Of a stretch of 64,000 bases of DNA, positions 34,751-43,220 are shown piece by piece (positions within the stretch are counted from its first letter, which is position 1; every line of letters starts with the position of its first letter). The stretch is from NCBI RefSeq assembly GCF_030546805.1, contig NZ_JAUOPC010000006.1, positions 124,001 to 188,000 of the forward strand, in the 5' to 3' direction. The position numbers and the translations under genes are program-made. This DNA is from Cyclobacterium sp. 1_MG-2023. Lineage in GTDB: Bacteria; Bacteroidota; Bacteroidia; Cytophagales; Cyclobacteriaceae. Below the pieces are notes generated by a model, which did not search any database, was not told where the DNA came from, and worked only from the letters and a program-made list of their open reading frames with translations.

Positions 34751-36724
34751 ATGAATTTCAATAAGTTAATTTTTATAACCTTAAGCTTCTTTTTCTTGAG
34801 CTTCTCATTAAGTGCTCAAGTAATTTCCCCTCCAAATTGGGAAATTCAACTAAACCAAAAAAATCCACAGGTAGGAGATGAGCTTACCCTTATTTTTAAG
34901 GCCGCCATCCCTACCAATTGGTATATTTATTCCAATGAGTTTGACCCCAACCTTGGGCCTTTACTGACTGAGGTAAAGCTGGAGGAGTCCAAAGGCATAA
35001 ATTTGGTGGGTGGCTTGGAAGCCATTGGCTCCAAACAAAAATACGATGAGATTTGGGAAGGGGACATCACCTATTTTGAAAAAGAAGGACTGTTCCACCA
35101 AAAGCTTATCATTACCGAGGAAAATGCAGTAATTAAAGGCACACTGGAATACCAAATGTGTTCTGACATTACCAATCAGTGCATCAATTACCAAGAGGAT
35201 ATCAATATCACTCTAGGTGATCCAACATCAAGTGAGGGCCCTAGTGAAGCTACCCCTGAAGAAATCACTTTAGAACAACCTGAAGAATCCTTGATAGGAT
35301 TTATGTTTATTGCCTTTCTTGCAGGTCTGGCCGCACTATTGACCCCTTGTGTTTTTCCAATGATACCGATGACAGTTACCTTCTTTACAGGAAGAGGTAA
35401 AAACAAACTGGAAGGATATAGAAACGCCTTTATTTATGGCTTTTCGATTATTGCTATTTATACCATTGCCGGCACCTTACTTGCAGCCATTCAAGGTCCT
35501 GAATTTGCCAACTGGTTGTCAACTCATTGGCTTCCAAACGTATTCTTTTTCGGGGTATTTATTTTCTTTGCATTGGCCTTTTTAGGTTTGTTTGAGATCA
35601 CTCTTCCCGCCGGATTTGTAAATAAGATGGATGCTCAAGCAGACAAAGGAGGCATGCTGGGTATTTTCTTTATGGCATTTACGCTCGTGCTGGTTTCTTT
35701 CTCCTGTACCGGCCCAATCGTAGGTTCAATCTTAATAAGTTCTGCCGGAGGGGCCTTGCTCAAACCCATTTTGGGCATGTTTGCCTTTTCCTTGGCTTTT
35801 GCATTGCCCTTTACCTTATTTGCTATTTTCCCCGGCTGGTTAAATTCCCTGCCAAAATCCGGAGGTTGGTTAAATTCAGTAAAAGTGGTTTTGGGCTTTT
35901 TAGAACTTGCCTTGGCTTTCAAATTCCTAAGTGTTGCCGATCAGGTTTACCATTGGGGCATTTTAGACAGAGACATCTATTTGGCGATCTGGATAGTAAT
36001 TTTCACATTGCTGGGCTTGTACCTTCTTGGTAAATTACGGCTTCCGCATGACAGCCCTTTGGATTTTGTCAGTGTGCCGAGGTTAATGTTAGCCATCGCC
36101 ACATTTGTTTTGGTGGTCTACATGGTTCCGGGTATGTGGGGCGCACCACTTAAGGGCCTTAGTGGCTATTTACCTCCCCTTTCATCACATGATTTCGACC
36201 TGAGTAAAATCAGTCGCCAAAGCTCAGAAAACGAACTGGACGAAATTCCTAAGTACGCAGATTTCCTTCACTTCCCTCACGGCATCCAAGGTTATTTTGA
36301 CTATGACCAAGCCTTGAGAGCCGCCAAAAGGCAAAACAAACCCTTGTTTATCGATTTTACCGGACACGGTTGTGTCAATTGTCGCGAAATGGAGGCAAGG
36401 GTATGGTCAGATTCTAGGGTGCTCAAACGCTTGAAGGAAGATTTTGTAATGGTAGCCCTTTACATTGATGAAAGGTATACCTTGCCGGAAGAACAATGGT
36501 ACACTTCTACCTACGACAATAAGGTCAAAAAAACCATTGGCAAGCAAAATGCGGATTTTCAAATTACACGCTTTAATAACAATGCCCAGCCTTATTATGT
36601 GATTTTGGATCATGAGGAAGAGTTGCTAATTAATCCCATCGCTTACGAAACGGACATCCAAAAATTCATAGACTTTTTGGATAAGGCAAGTAAGGAATTT
36701 AAGAATAGAAAAGGTCAAAATTAA
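34751..36724 (+). CDS. dsbD: Thiol:disulfide interchange protein DsbD
   Basis: 657 residues that carry reducing electrons from cytoplasmic thioredoxin to the periplasm. The domain order is signal peptide (LIFITLSFFFLSFSLSAQ), N-terminal DsbD-alpha-like sandwich (about 25-150), eight-helix membrane domain (about 180-490) with the two key cysteine motifs LLTPCVFPMIPM and SFSCTGPIVGS, then a periplasmic thioredoxin domain with DFTGHGCVNCREMEARVW. All three dithiol elements needed for relay are present except that the N-terminal domain keeps only CSDITNQC-type cysteines. It is followed by a strong terminator. Confidence 0.93.
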   Translation: MNFNKLIFITLSFFFLSFSLSAQVISPPNWEIQLNQKNPQVGDELTLIFKAAIPTNWYIYSNEFDPNLGPLLTEVKLEESKGINLVGGLEAIGSKQKYDEIWEGDITYFEKEGLFHQKLIITEENAVIKGTLEYQMCSDITNQCINYQEDINITLGDPTSSEGPSEATPEEITLEQPEESLIGFMFIAFLAGLAALLTPCVFPMIPMTVTFFTGRGKNKLEGYRNAFIYGFSIIAIYTIAGTLLAAIQGPEFANWLSTHWLPNVFFFGVFIFFALAFLGLFEITLPAGFVNKMDAQADKGGMLGIFFMAFTLVLVSFSCTGPIVGSILISSAGGALLKPILGMFAFSLAFALPFTLFAIFPGWLNSLPKSGGWLNSVKVVLGFLELALAFKFLSVADQVYHWGILDRDIYLAIWIVIFTLLGLYLLGKLRLPHDSPLDFVSVPRLMLAIATFVLVVYMVPGMWGAPLKGLSGYLPPLSSHDFDLSKISRQSSENELDEIPKYADFLHFPHGIQGYFDYDQALRAAKRQNKPLFIDFTGHGCVNCREMEARVWSDSRVLKRLKEDFVMVALYIDERYTLPEEQWYTSTYDNKVKKTIGKQNADFQITRFNNNAQPYYVILDHEEELLINPIAYETDIQKFIDFLDKASKEFKNRKGQN

Positions 36725-36755
36725 CGAACCCTTAATCTTTAAATTAACTAAACTG

Positions 36756-36786
36756 AAGCCATCCAATTCCCGGATGGCTTTTTTAT
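36756..36786 (+). terminator. Rho-independent terminator after dsbD
   Basis: AGCCATCC pairs with GGATGGCT (36757-36764 with 36772-36779) across a 7-nt loop and is followed by a run of six T. Confidence 0.85.
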
Positions 36787-36930
36787 TGAAAGGCAATAGA
36801 TAGAATCCCTCAGAGCCAAATAAAATTGAGGAACAATTGAGGTAAACTATTTTCTATTTATTTATACCAAACATTGCTAGCAATCTAACTATTGGCCAAC
36901 TTTGCGGGCCAAAAGTCATTCTAGTTAACA

Positions 36931-37551
36931 GTGAGGAAGTTTAAACAAGGTATTCAAAAGGTCAAATTGATCGCCTATAAGGAAACCAGCCACCAACCCA
37001 TAGATAACCTTTGGTCATTTTGTGGCGCCTTTATAGGCATTGCGGCCATAGGTATGCTCCAACAATTGTTTTACCATCTTGAAAGAGAAGATCAATTGTT
37101 TTTAATAGGTGCATTTGGTGCTTCTTCTGTTTTGCTATTCAGTGCCTCCAACAGTCCTTTGGCACAGCCCCGGAACACCTTATTTGGGGGTACCCTTTCT
37201 GCCTTGGTTGGAGTTTTGACCTATAAGTTGTTTTATTTAGAGGAATTTATTTGGCTTTCTCCTGCATTGTCTGTTGCCTTGGCTATACTGGTCATGCAGT
37301 ATACCAAAACCTTGCACCCTCCCGGAGGCGCCATTGCTTTGATCGCCAATATTGGTTCTGATGAAATAAAGGAAATGGGATTTCTATATGTACTCAACCC
37401 CATTTTCAGCGGCCTAATGATTTTGCTTCTTGTCGCTTTATTGTTTAATAATATTTCTAAAAATAGAATTTACCCCTATCGGGATGTCAATATTAGAAAG
37501 CTCAGTTACTTTGAGAAACTCTTCAAATGGAAGATAAAGAGCCCCAATTAA
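36931..37551 (+). CDS. HPP-family membrane protein
   Basis: 206 residues starting with GTG. Four to five hydrophobic helices are visible (SFCGAFIGIAAIGMLQQLF, GAFGASSVLLFSASNSPLAQ, SALVGVLTYKLFYL, ALSVALAILVMQYT, FSGLMILLLVALLF). The diagnostic TKTLHPPGGAIAL carries the HPP motif. In plants and cyanobacteria some members transport nitrite; the bacterial role is not settled. It stands alone, with a terminator upstream. Confidence 0.87.
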   Translation: MRKFKQGIQKVKLIAYKETSHQPIDNLWSFCGAFIGIAAIGMLQQLFYHLEREDQLFLIGAFGASSVLLFSASNSPLAQPRNTLFGGTLSALVGVLTYKLFYLEEFIWLSPALSVALAILVMQYTKTLHPPGGAIALIANIGSDEIKEMGFLYVLNPIFSGLMILLLVALLFNNISKNRIYPYRDVNIRKLSYFEKLFKWKIKSPN

Positions 37552-37875
37552 GCCCAAACAATTACAAAACCTTACTTAGAATTTTAACAAGCGGGGGATA
37601 AACTTTAGGCCATCTCAAAATTATGCAGTCTTTGAAACTTATTGAACCCGGATAATACAATATGATTCGTGCTACCTGTCCTGAGTCTTCTCAGGAAGGG
37701 TTGAATCCCAGGAAAAAGCTTGTTTGAAGATTTAAGGTCTATGGCCTATTTCGGGTTAAGTGGCCTGCCTATTCCTTATCTTTGTCTTCCTTTATATGGG
37801 CAAAGTTGAATTCTATTGGTATTTTCTAACAATAGCCCGTATTTTTGGTTAGCAAAACGGACAATTAAATAAAAC
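37552..37875 (+). other. 324-nt intergenic region before hemH
   Basis: A perfect 7-bp hairpin with a tetraloop (TCCTGAG-TCTT-CTCAGGA, 37679-37696) lies in the middle. It lacks a T-run, so it is more like an mRNA-leader or operator element than a terminator. No gene is recognised. The hemH promoter should be here, but no exact TAnnTTTG box was found. Confidence 0.35.
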
Positions 37876-38910
37876 ATGAATAAGAGCAAATCCAAAACAG
37901 GCATTTTGTTGGTCAATTTGGGAACCCCTGATAGCCCAGAAACGGGAGATGTAAGGAAGTACCTTAGAGAATTTTTGATGGATGGAAGGGTTTTGGATAT
38001 CCCTTTTCTATCAAGGTGGATGCTGGTCAATTTTATCATTGCCCCGTTCAGGTCTCCAAAATCTGCCAAAGAATACCGCAAACTATGGACAGAAAGAGGC
38101 TCCCCCTTATTATTCCATACTGAGGACTTAAGGGACAAGTTGGTTCCATTGCTTGATCAGGAAAAATACCAGGTTGAAATTGCCATGAGGTACCAAAGCC
38201 CAAGCATTGCCGATGGCTTAAAAGCCCTAAATAAAGCCAATGTAAAAGAAATTGTGGTTTTGCCTCTTTTCCCTCAATATGCCTCTGCCAGTAATGGTTC
38301 TGTCATAGATAAGGTAATGGAGCTTGCCAGAGAGTGGCAAATAATTCCAAGCATACGCTTTATAAGTAACTTTGTAGAGCATCCTTTGTTTCTTGAAGCT
38401 TGGGTCGAGTTGGGCAAAAAGCAAATGGCTGAGGGCGACTATGACCGATACTTGTTTTCATATCATGGCCTGCCCGAAAGGCAAATTTTAAAAGGTGCGG
38501 TAGATGGCTATTGCCAGCTGAATGGAAAATGCTGTGCAAGCTACCATAAGAAAAACAGGTATTGTTACCGTGCTCAAAGCTTCCATACCACCCGTTTGAT
38601 TTCAGAAAAACTTCAACTACCAAAAGAGAAGGTGCTTACCTCTTTTCAATCCAGGCTTGGCAAAGACCCATGGATCAAACCTTATACGGATGAGCTAATA
38701 AAAGAAATGGCAGCAGATGGTGTAAAGAAAGTGATGGTCTTTTCTCCTGCCTTTGTGGCCGACTGTCTGGAAACCACTGTGGAAGTAGGAGAAGAATACA
38801 AAGATCTCTTTATTGAGCTAGGTGGTGAAAAATGGGACCTGGTACCAAGTTTAAACTCAGAAGACACCTGGGTTCAATGTGTAAAGGACCTTGTCACAAC
38901 AGAAAAATAA
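37876..38910 (+). CDS. hemH: Ferrochelatase
   Basis: 344 residues. It inserts ferrous iron into protoporphyrin IX, the last step of protoheme synthesis. The N-terminal KTGILLVNLGTPDSPETGDV is the family start, the catalytic His lies in FSYHGLPERQ, and the acidic path is DCLETTVEVGEEY. SFQSRLGKDPWIKPYTD is also diagnostic. Two extra cysteines (NGKCCASYHKKNRYC) could hold an iron-sulfur cluster, as in some bacterial ferrochelatases; that is inference. It is convergent with the PhnZ-like gene, with a shared terminator. Confidence 0.95.
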   Translation: MNKSKSKTGILLVNLGTPDSPETGDVRKYLREFLMDGRVLDIPFLSRWMLVNFIIAPFRSPKSAKEYRKLWTERGSPLLFHTEDLRDKLVPLLDQEKYQVEIAMRYQSPSIADGLKALNKANVKEIVVLPLFPQYASASNGSVIDKVMELAREWQIIPSIRFISNFVEHPLFLEAWVELGKKQMAEGDYDRYLFSYHGLPERQILKGAVDGYCQLNGKCCASYHKKNRYCYRAQSFHTTRLISEKLQLPKEKVLTSFQSRLGKDPWIKPYTDELIKEMAADGVKKVMVFSPAFVADCLETTVEVGEEYKDLFIELGGEKWDLVPSLNSEDTWVQCVKDLVTTEK

Positions 38911-38917
38911 TGCCCTT

Positions 38918-38961
38918 TGGCCTTGGAAAGATTAAGACAATATTTCCAAGGCCATTTTTTT
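38918..38961. terminator. Bidirectional terminator overlapping the end of the PhnZ-like gene
   Basis: TGGCCTTGGAAA (38918-38929) pairs perfectly over 12 bp with TTTCCAAGGCCA (38943-38954) across a 13-nt loop, with a T-run after it for hemH. The PhnZ-like stop codon (38932-38934) lies in the loop, so the last codons of that gene form one side of the stem. Confidence 0.85.
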
Positions 38962-39504
38962 ATAGGCATCAAGCTTTGGAACCGGAATTCCTGTTTCCTT
39001 GGCTCTTTCATCCCATTCCCTCATTTTCAAAATCAGCTTGTGCTCGGGATCTGCCTCAAATTCTCTGGCCTCCTCAGCCGTCATTACTCCCCCTTGAAAG
39101 TTTAAAGTTTGCTTACTTGCCTCAGACAATTTCTGAAAGTAAACGGGGTTTTTAAAAGTAAGGTACCTTTTGGCCTCCACATGACTTTCCACCAATCTGG
39201 CCACTTTTTCAGGAAAACCTAACTTTCGCAGGTAATCAGCGCCAAGTTTTTCATGATCCATTACGCCATATCCATCCATCTGTTCCAACGCTTCTCTTTG
39301 GGAAAACAAATGTCCCAAATCGTGAAAAAATGCTGCTAAAATCACCTCATTCCCATAGCCCTCCTCCTCTGCCATTTGGGCTGCCTGGCTCATGTGTTCT
39401 ATTTGAGAAACAGGCTCCCCTATATAATCTGCATCTCCATAGCTTTCATATAGAGAAAAAACTTCATTGATTTTGCTTTCGGTGGAAGGATCTGTCATGG
39501 TCAT
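38932..39504 (-). CDS. phnZ: PhnZ-like HD-domain mixed-valent diiron oxygenase
   Basis: 190 residues. The family motif is GDADYIGEPVSQIEHMSQAA (substrate Tyr and Glu, His ligand), followed by the HD pair LAAFFHDLGHLF and DHEKLGADYLRKLGF, with HVEAKRYL later. PhnZ cleaves the carbon-phosphorus bond of (R)-2-amino-1-hydroxyethylphosphonate to glycine and phosphate using O2 and a diiron centre; relatives act on the trimethylated analogue. The dioxygenase PhnY that makes this substrate is not in the window, so it may lie elsewhere or the substrate may differ. It is divergent from the phosphonatase-like hydrolase. Confidence 0.85.
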   Translation of the reverse strand: MTMTDPSTESKINEVFSLYESYGDADYIGEPVSQIEHMSQAAQMAEEEGYGNEVILAAFFHDLGHLFSQREALEQMDGYGVMDHEKLGADYLRKLGFPEKVARLVESHVEAKRYLTFKNPVYFQKLSEASKQTLNFQGGVMTAEEAREFEADPEHKLILKMREWDERAKETGIPVPKLDAYKKMALEILS

Positions 39505-39660
39505 ATTGTTTTATGTTGAAATTAAAAACATTCTTTTATTTCGACAATTTTGAATGAAAAAAAATTAACCATTAGTAATACCCGCTTTTATTAGGTTACC
39601 GATATTTTTGATTATTTTAAGACATTAAAGTTATATAGGAGACCGTAAAATGCTTGAATC

Positions 39661-40386
39661 ATGAAAACCCCTATCAAATTGGCTGTTTTTGATATGGCCG
39701 GAACCACAATAAATAACAATGCAGTGGTTCCTCAGCTATTATTGAAGGCATTTTTATCCAATGGCTTTGATCAACTTAACCTAGACTTGGTAGACGAAAA
39801 AACGGGCTATGCCATTCCTGAAGCAATCCGGCAAATACTATCTGCTCACCCAACCTATTATAAGGAATTTACTGAATCAAAGGCAGAAAAGATTTATGAA
39901 GTTTTCAAGCAGGAAATAAAACAGCATTATAAGGCCAATCCGGACATTTCCCAAATTGAAGATGCAATGGAGGTTTTTGAAGCCTTGCAGCAACTGGGAA
40001 TAAAAATAGGTCTCAACACCAATTTAGATAGGGATACAGCAAATCTCCTTTTAAAGGGCGTAGGCTGGGAAAACCATCCGCTTATAGACATTACGGTCTG
40101 CAGTGATGAAGTTGCCCAAGGCCGTCCTTATCCGGATATGATCTTACAAATGATGGCAGCCTTAGGAATCGGCAGTCCCTCAGAAATAATAAAAATAGGC
40201 GATACCATAGTGGACATATTGGAAGGTCAACAATCCGGATGTATGATGAGTATTGGTATCACCAGCCCAAGGTACAATTATGATAGATTAATGCGTGCCC
40301 AACCTACCCATATTGTCAATGCGCTCTATGAAATCATACCACTTGTAACCCCTGTCTTCACAAAAATTCCTGAAGAAAATAAATGA
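39661..40386 (+). CDS. Phosphonatase-like HAD hydrolase (TIGR03351 type)
   Basis: 241 residues, HAD superfamily. The nucleophile motif is LAVFDMAGTTINNN, close to the DWAGTT of PhnX, and later motifs are LNTNLDRDT and IKIGDTIVDILEGQQSG. The PhnX cap domain carries a Lys in MGxxKxxH that forms a Schiff base with phosphonoacetaldehyde. Here the matching stretch seems to be TGYAIPEAIRQIL, which lacks that Lys and His, so it is more likely a phosphatase than a true C-P lyase. The alignment is by eye. It overlaps the DUF5690 gene by 4 nt (ATGA) and faces the PhnZ-like gene. Confidence 0.8.
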   Translation: MKTPIKLAVFDMAGTTINNNAVVPQLLLKAFLSNGFDQLNLDLVDEKTGYAIPEAIRQILSAHPTYYKEFTESKAEKIYEVFKQEIKQHYKANPDISQIEDAMEVFEALQQLGIKIGLNTNLDRDTANLLLKGVGWENHPLIDITVCSDEVAQGRPYPDMILQMMAALGIGSPSEIIKIGDTIVDILEGQQSGCMMSIGITSPRYNYDRLMRAQPTHIVNALYEIIPLVTPVFTKIPEENK

Positions 40387-41729
40387 TTCATTTTCCCTCT
40401 CTATCTAAAAGGTTATCTGTAGCAAAGCCCATACTAATGAGCACCTTTGTGGCTCTCATGGCATTTCTGACCTATAGCAGTATGTATGCTTTTCGAAAAC
40501 CATTTGCTGCCGCCACCTTTTCGGGTGAAGAATGGTGGGGAATAGATATCAAAGTATGGCTAATCCTAATGCAAACCTTTGGGTACATGGCCAGCAAGTT
40601 TTATGGAATCAAACTGATCTCTGAGTTGAGTGGCAAAAAAAGAGGGCTATTGATCCTATCTTTGGTAGGCTTTGCCTGGTTATCTCTGCTGGGTTTCGCG
40701 CTTCTGCCTGCGCCCTTCAACATCCTTTGCTTTCTATTAAACGGATTTCCACTAGGCCTGATTTGGGGATTGGTTTTTCACTACCTGGAAGGCAGAAGAT
40801 TTACGGAAATGATGGGTAGCATTTTGGCCATCAGTTTTGTTTTTTCATCCGGTTTTGTAAAATCCATTGGCAGGTATTTATTGGTTGATTGGGCCATAGA
40901 CCCTTACTGGATGCCTTTTATCACGGGGGCTTTGTTTATCCCATTCCTAATCATGGCAGTATTTTTCTTAGACCACACTCCTCCACCAAATGAGGGGGAT
41001 GTGACCTTAAAGACCCAACGAAAGTCCATGAATAAATCTGAACGGAAGGCATTTTTTCAGAAATTCAGTTTCGGCATTGTACTACTTGTTTTGGTATACA
41101 TGGCCCTGACGGCCTTTAGAGATATTAGAGATAATTTTGTGGTGGAAATATGGAAGGAGCTAAAAGTAGGACTGGCCCCGGAACTCCTTACCCAAACAGA
41201 AATCCCCATCACCCTGCTGCTTTTGTTAATGATGGGCTTGCTTGTGTTGGTGAAGAACAACTTCAAGGCCCTATTTCTTTACCACCTGATCATTATTTCG
41301 GGTTTGATGCTAGCTGTAATATCAACCTTTCTGCTTCAAAACGGAATGATGAACCCTTTTTATTGGACCGTAGCTACTGGCACCGGAATTTATATGGCCT
41401 ATATTCCATTCAATTGTCTCTTATTCGACCGCTTATTGGCAGCCTTCAAATATGTTGGAAATGTAGGTTTCCTAATGTATTTGGTGGACAGCTTTGGCTA
41501 TTTGGGATCTTGTGGCATCCTCATTTTTAAACAGTTTGGAGACTGGGAGGCAATGAGTTGGTTTACCTTTTATTCAGAAGGACTGATGTTGGTAATGACA
41601 TTTTGTGCCTTGGTCATGCTTGTCAATGGCTTTTACTTTTATAAAAAACTAAAGCAAAATGCATCCATCGATCCCTTGGATTTGCCTATAGATAAGCAGG
41701 CAATTCAACCTATACCGATAAAAAAATAG
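40383..41729 (+). CDS. DUF5690-family multi-pass transporter-like protein
   Basis: 448 residues with about twelve hydrophobic helices, consistent with an MFS-like fold: MSTFVALMAFLTYSSMYAFR, LILSLVGFAWLSLLGFALLP, LLNGFPLGLIWGLVFHYLEG, and GIVLLVLVYMALTAFRDIRD among others. The conserved-looking MYAFRKPFAAATF and FRDIRDNF segments are typical of DUF5690 proteins in Bacteroidota. The ATGA overlap with the phosphonatase-like gene shows co-translation, which suggests transport of a phosphonate or phosphate ester used by the two enzymes. The substrate is inference. Confidence 0.75.
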   Translation: MIHFPSLSKRLSVAKPILMSTFVALMAFLTYSSMYAFRKPFAAATFSGEEWWGIDIKVWLILMQTFGYMASKFYGIKLISELSGKKRGLLILSLVGFAWLSLLGFALLPAPFNILCFLLNGFPLGLIWGLVFHYLEGRRFTEMMGSILAISFVFSSGFVKSIGRYLLVDWAIDPYWMPFITGALFIPFLIMAVFFLDHTPPPNEGDVTLKTQRKSMNKSERKAFFQKFSFGIVLLVLVYMALTAFRDIRDNFVVEIWKELKVGLAPELLTQTEIPITLLLLLMMGLLVLVKNNFKALFLYHLIIISGLMLAVISTFLLQNGMMNPFYWTVATGTGIYMAYIPFNCLLFDRLLAAFKYVGNVGFLMYLVDSFGYLGSCGILIFKQFGDWEAMSWFTFYSEGLMLVMTFCALVMLVNGFYFYKKLKQNASIDPLDLPIDKQAIQPIPIKK

Positions 41730-41737
41730 CGCTCTTT

Positions 41738-41938
41738 CTATTTTTTAATGCTATTAATTCGTCTTTTAAACAAATACCAATAGCCAATCGGAAAAATAAG
41801 GGCCTTTAACCGCCAATCATTTTTCTCATGGAAAGACAGCTTATCGGTTTTGCTTATCTGTCGATAAAAAAAGCTGGCCATGACCAAATGACCCAATACC
41901 ACAATCAACAATACACTATAAAATATCAGCTCATTCAT
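41738..41938 (-). CDS. Small membrane protein
   Basis: 66 residues with an N-terminal helix (FYSVLLIVVLGHLVMASFFY) and a basic C-terminus (YLFKRRINSIKK). Its ATG overlaps the stop of the methyltransferase-like gene by 4 nt (ATGA), so the two are co-translated. Convergent with the DUF5690 gene. No family is recognised, but the overlap supports its being real. Confidence 0.6.
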   Translation of the reverse strand: MNELIFYSVLLIVVLGHLVMASFFYRQISKTDKLSFHEKNDWRLKALIFPIGYWYLFKRRINSIKK

Positions 41939-42540
41939 TTTTTAAATCGGGGAAGAATTGGTGGAACATTTCTTTGGTAATCAATATAGACTTCACCATA
42001 AATTGCTATTAATTTTTTCTCCTCAAAATAAATTCCCGGAGGTAAATAAAGTAATAAAGCCAATAAATGAACCATTGAAGCCAAATTAGGAATATAAAGG
42101 AAATAACCTAAGAAAATTAAAATCAAGGCTAAATACAGTGGATGCCGAACATAACTGTACCAGCCATTAACAATCAGCTCATCCTTTTCTCGTAAGTCAT
42201 CATGGGGAAGCCAGCCAATGAATCTGCCCGCGGAAATTTCTTTCATACTTTTGACGGCAATTATGGTACCTAGGGTAGCCAACATATAGCCGAAATAGGT
42301 GCTACCATCTGAAGGCATAAAAACCCAATCAGGTTCTATACTTCCTGCATAAACAAACAGCCCTAAAAAAAAGAAGGTGGCCAGCAGGCTATAGATTAGT
42401 CGGTACCATTTATATTGGGCACCCATCCAAAGCCTGAGTTTTCTTTTTATATTGAGACTTGCCAATAGGCTATGGCCGGCATAAAACACGATCCATCCTA
42501 AAGCTAAAGTAATATATTCCATAAAGTTTCGAATATCCAT
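41935..42540 (-). CDS. Membrane methyltransferase-like protein (NnrU/isoprenylcysteine methyltransferase type)
   Basis: 201 residues from ATG 42540. A longer frame to 42654 would run into the divergent deoC gene and is rejected. About five membrane helices are visible (YITLALGWIVFYAGHSLLAS, LIYSLLATFFFLGLFVYAG, YFGYMLATLGTIIAV, PLYLALILIFLGYFLYI, MVHLLALLLYLPPGIYF). The motif NGWYSYVRHPLYLALI is the ICMT/NnrU-type signature (RHPxY), followed by EEKKLIAIYGEVYIDYQRNVP, also typical. Such enzymes methylate lipids or prenylated groups with SAM. The substrate here is unknown. Confidence 0.75.
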   Translation of the reverse strand: MDIRNFMEYITLALGWIVFYAGHSLLASLNIKRKLRLWMGAQYKWYRLIYSLLATFFFLGLFVYAGSIEPDWVFMPSDGSTYFGYMLATLGTIIAVKSMKEISAGRFIGWLPHDDLREKDELIVNGWYSYVRHPLYLALILIFLGYFLYIPNLASMVHLLALLLYLPPGIYFEEKKLIAIYGEVYIDYQRNVPPILPRFKK

Positions 42541-42554
42541 ATTTTGACTGACTA

Positions 42555-43220
42555 ATGAAAAATTTAAACCGATATATTGAACATACTGCTCTACATCCCA
42601 CAGTGGATGAGCAGGCAATCCAAACTGTTTTAGACCAAGCGAAAAAATATGCATTCAGGGGTGTATGCATTCCACCTTTTTGGGTAAAAAAAGCCAAAAG
42701 GGAGTTATCAGATTTAGACATACAATTGGTAACGGTGGTGGGCTTTCCATTGGGCTATTCTATGACACAAACCAAAGTCTTTGAAACCAGACAGGCCATC
42801 AAAGATGGAGCAGATGAATTGGATGTGGTTTGGTCAATTACCGGATTTAAGTCCCGTATGAACTGGCCAAAGATTGAACTTGCCCAGCTGGCCAATATTT
42901 GTCATGAGGAAGAAAAAATACTCAAAGTAATCATCGAAACAGCCTTACTTCAAGAAGAGGAATTAATGGAAGCTTGCCATATTTGTACGGATGCAGGCGT
43001 GGATTTTGTCAAAACATCCACCGGCTTTGCCGACAAGGGGGCACAGATAGCAACCATTCAACACATGAGAGAAATACTTCCTAGTCAAGTAGGAATCAAA
43101 GCAAGCGGAGGCATCAAAACGCTAGATCAAGCAGTGGCAATGATAGCTGCCGGCGCAGATAGAATTGGCACCAGCAGTGGCCACCTTATAATGGAGGCTT
43201 GGCAGGATAAAAATCCGTAA
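42555..43220 (+). CDS. deoC: Deoxyribose-phosphate aldolase
   Basis: 221 residues, class I aldolase that splits 2-deoxyribose 5-phosphate into glyceraldehyde 3-phosphate and acetaldehyde in deoxynucleoside salvage. The Schiff-base Lys lies in AGVDFVKTSTGFADKGA. The second conserved Lys is in VGIKASGGIKTLDQA, and the Asp in DGADELDVVWS. The TIM-barrel length is normal. Its 3' end overlaps the convergent Na/Pi gene by 35 nt. It starts only 14 nt from the divergent methyltransferase ATG, so both promoters must sit inside the neighbouring reading frames or in a very tight space. Confidence 0.94.
   Translation: MKNLNRYIEHTALHPTVDEQAIQTVLDQAKKYAFRGVCIPPFWVKKAKRELSDLDIQLVTVVGFPLGYSMTQTKVFETRQAIKDGADELDVVWSITGFKSRMNWPKIELAQLANICHEEEKILKVIIETALLQEEELMEACHICTDAGVDFVKTSTGFADKGAQIATIQHMREILPSQVGIKASGGIKTLDQAVAMIAAGADRIGTSSGHLIMEAWQDKNP

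Noticed and set aside
42541-42654. Longer methyltransferase-like frame up to 42654
   Set aside because: It would overlap the divergent deoC coding sequence; the ATG at 42540 begins just before the first helix.
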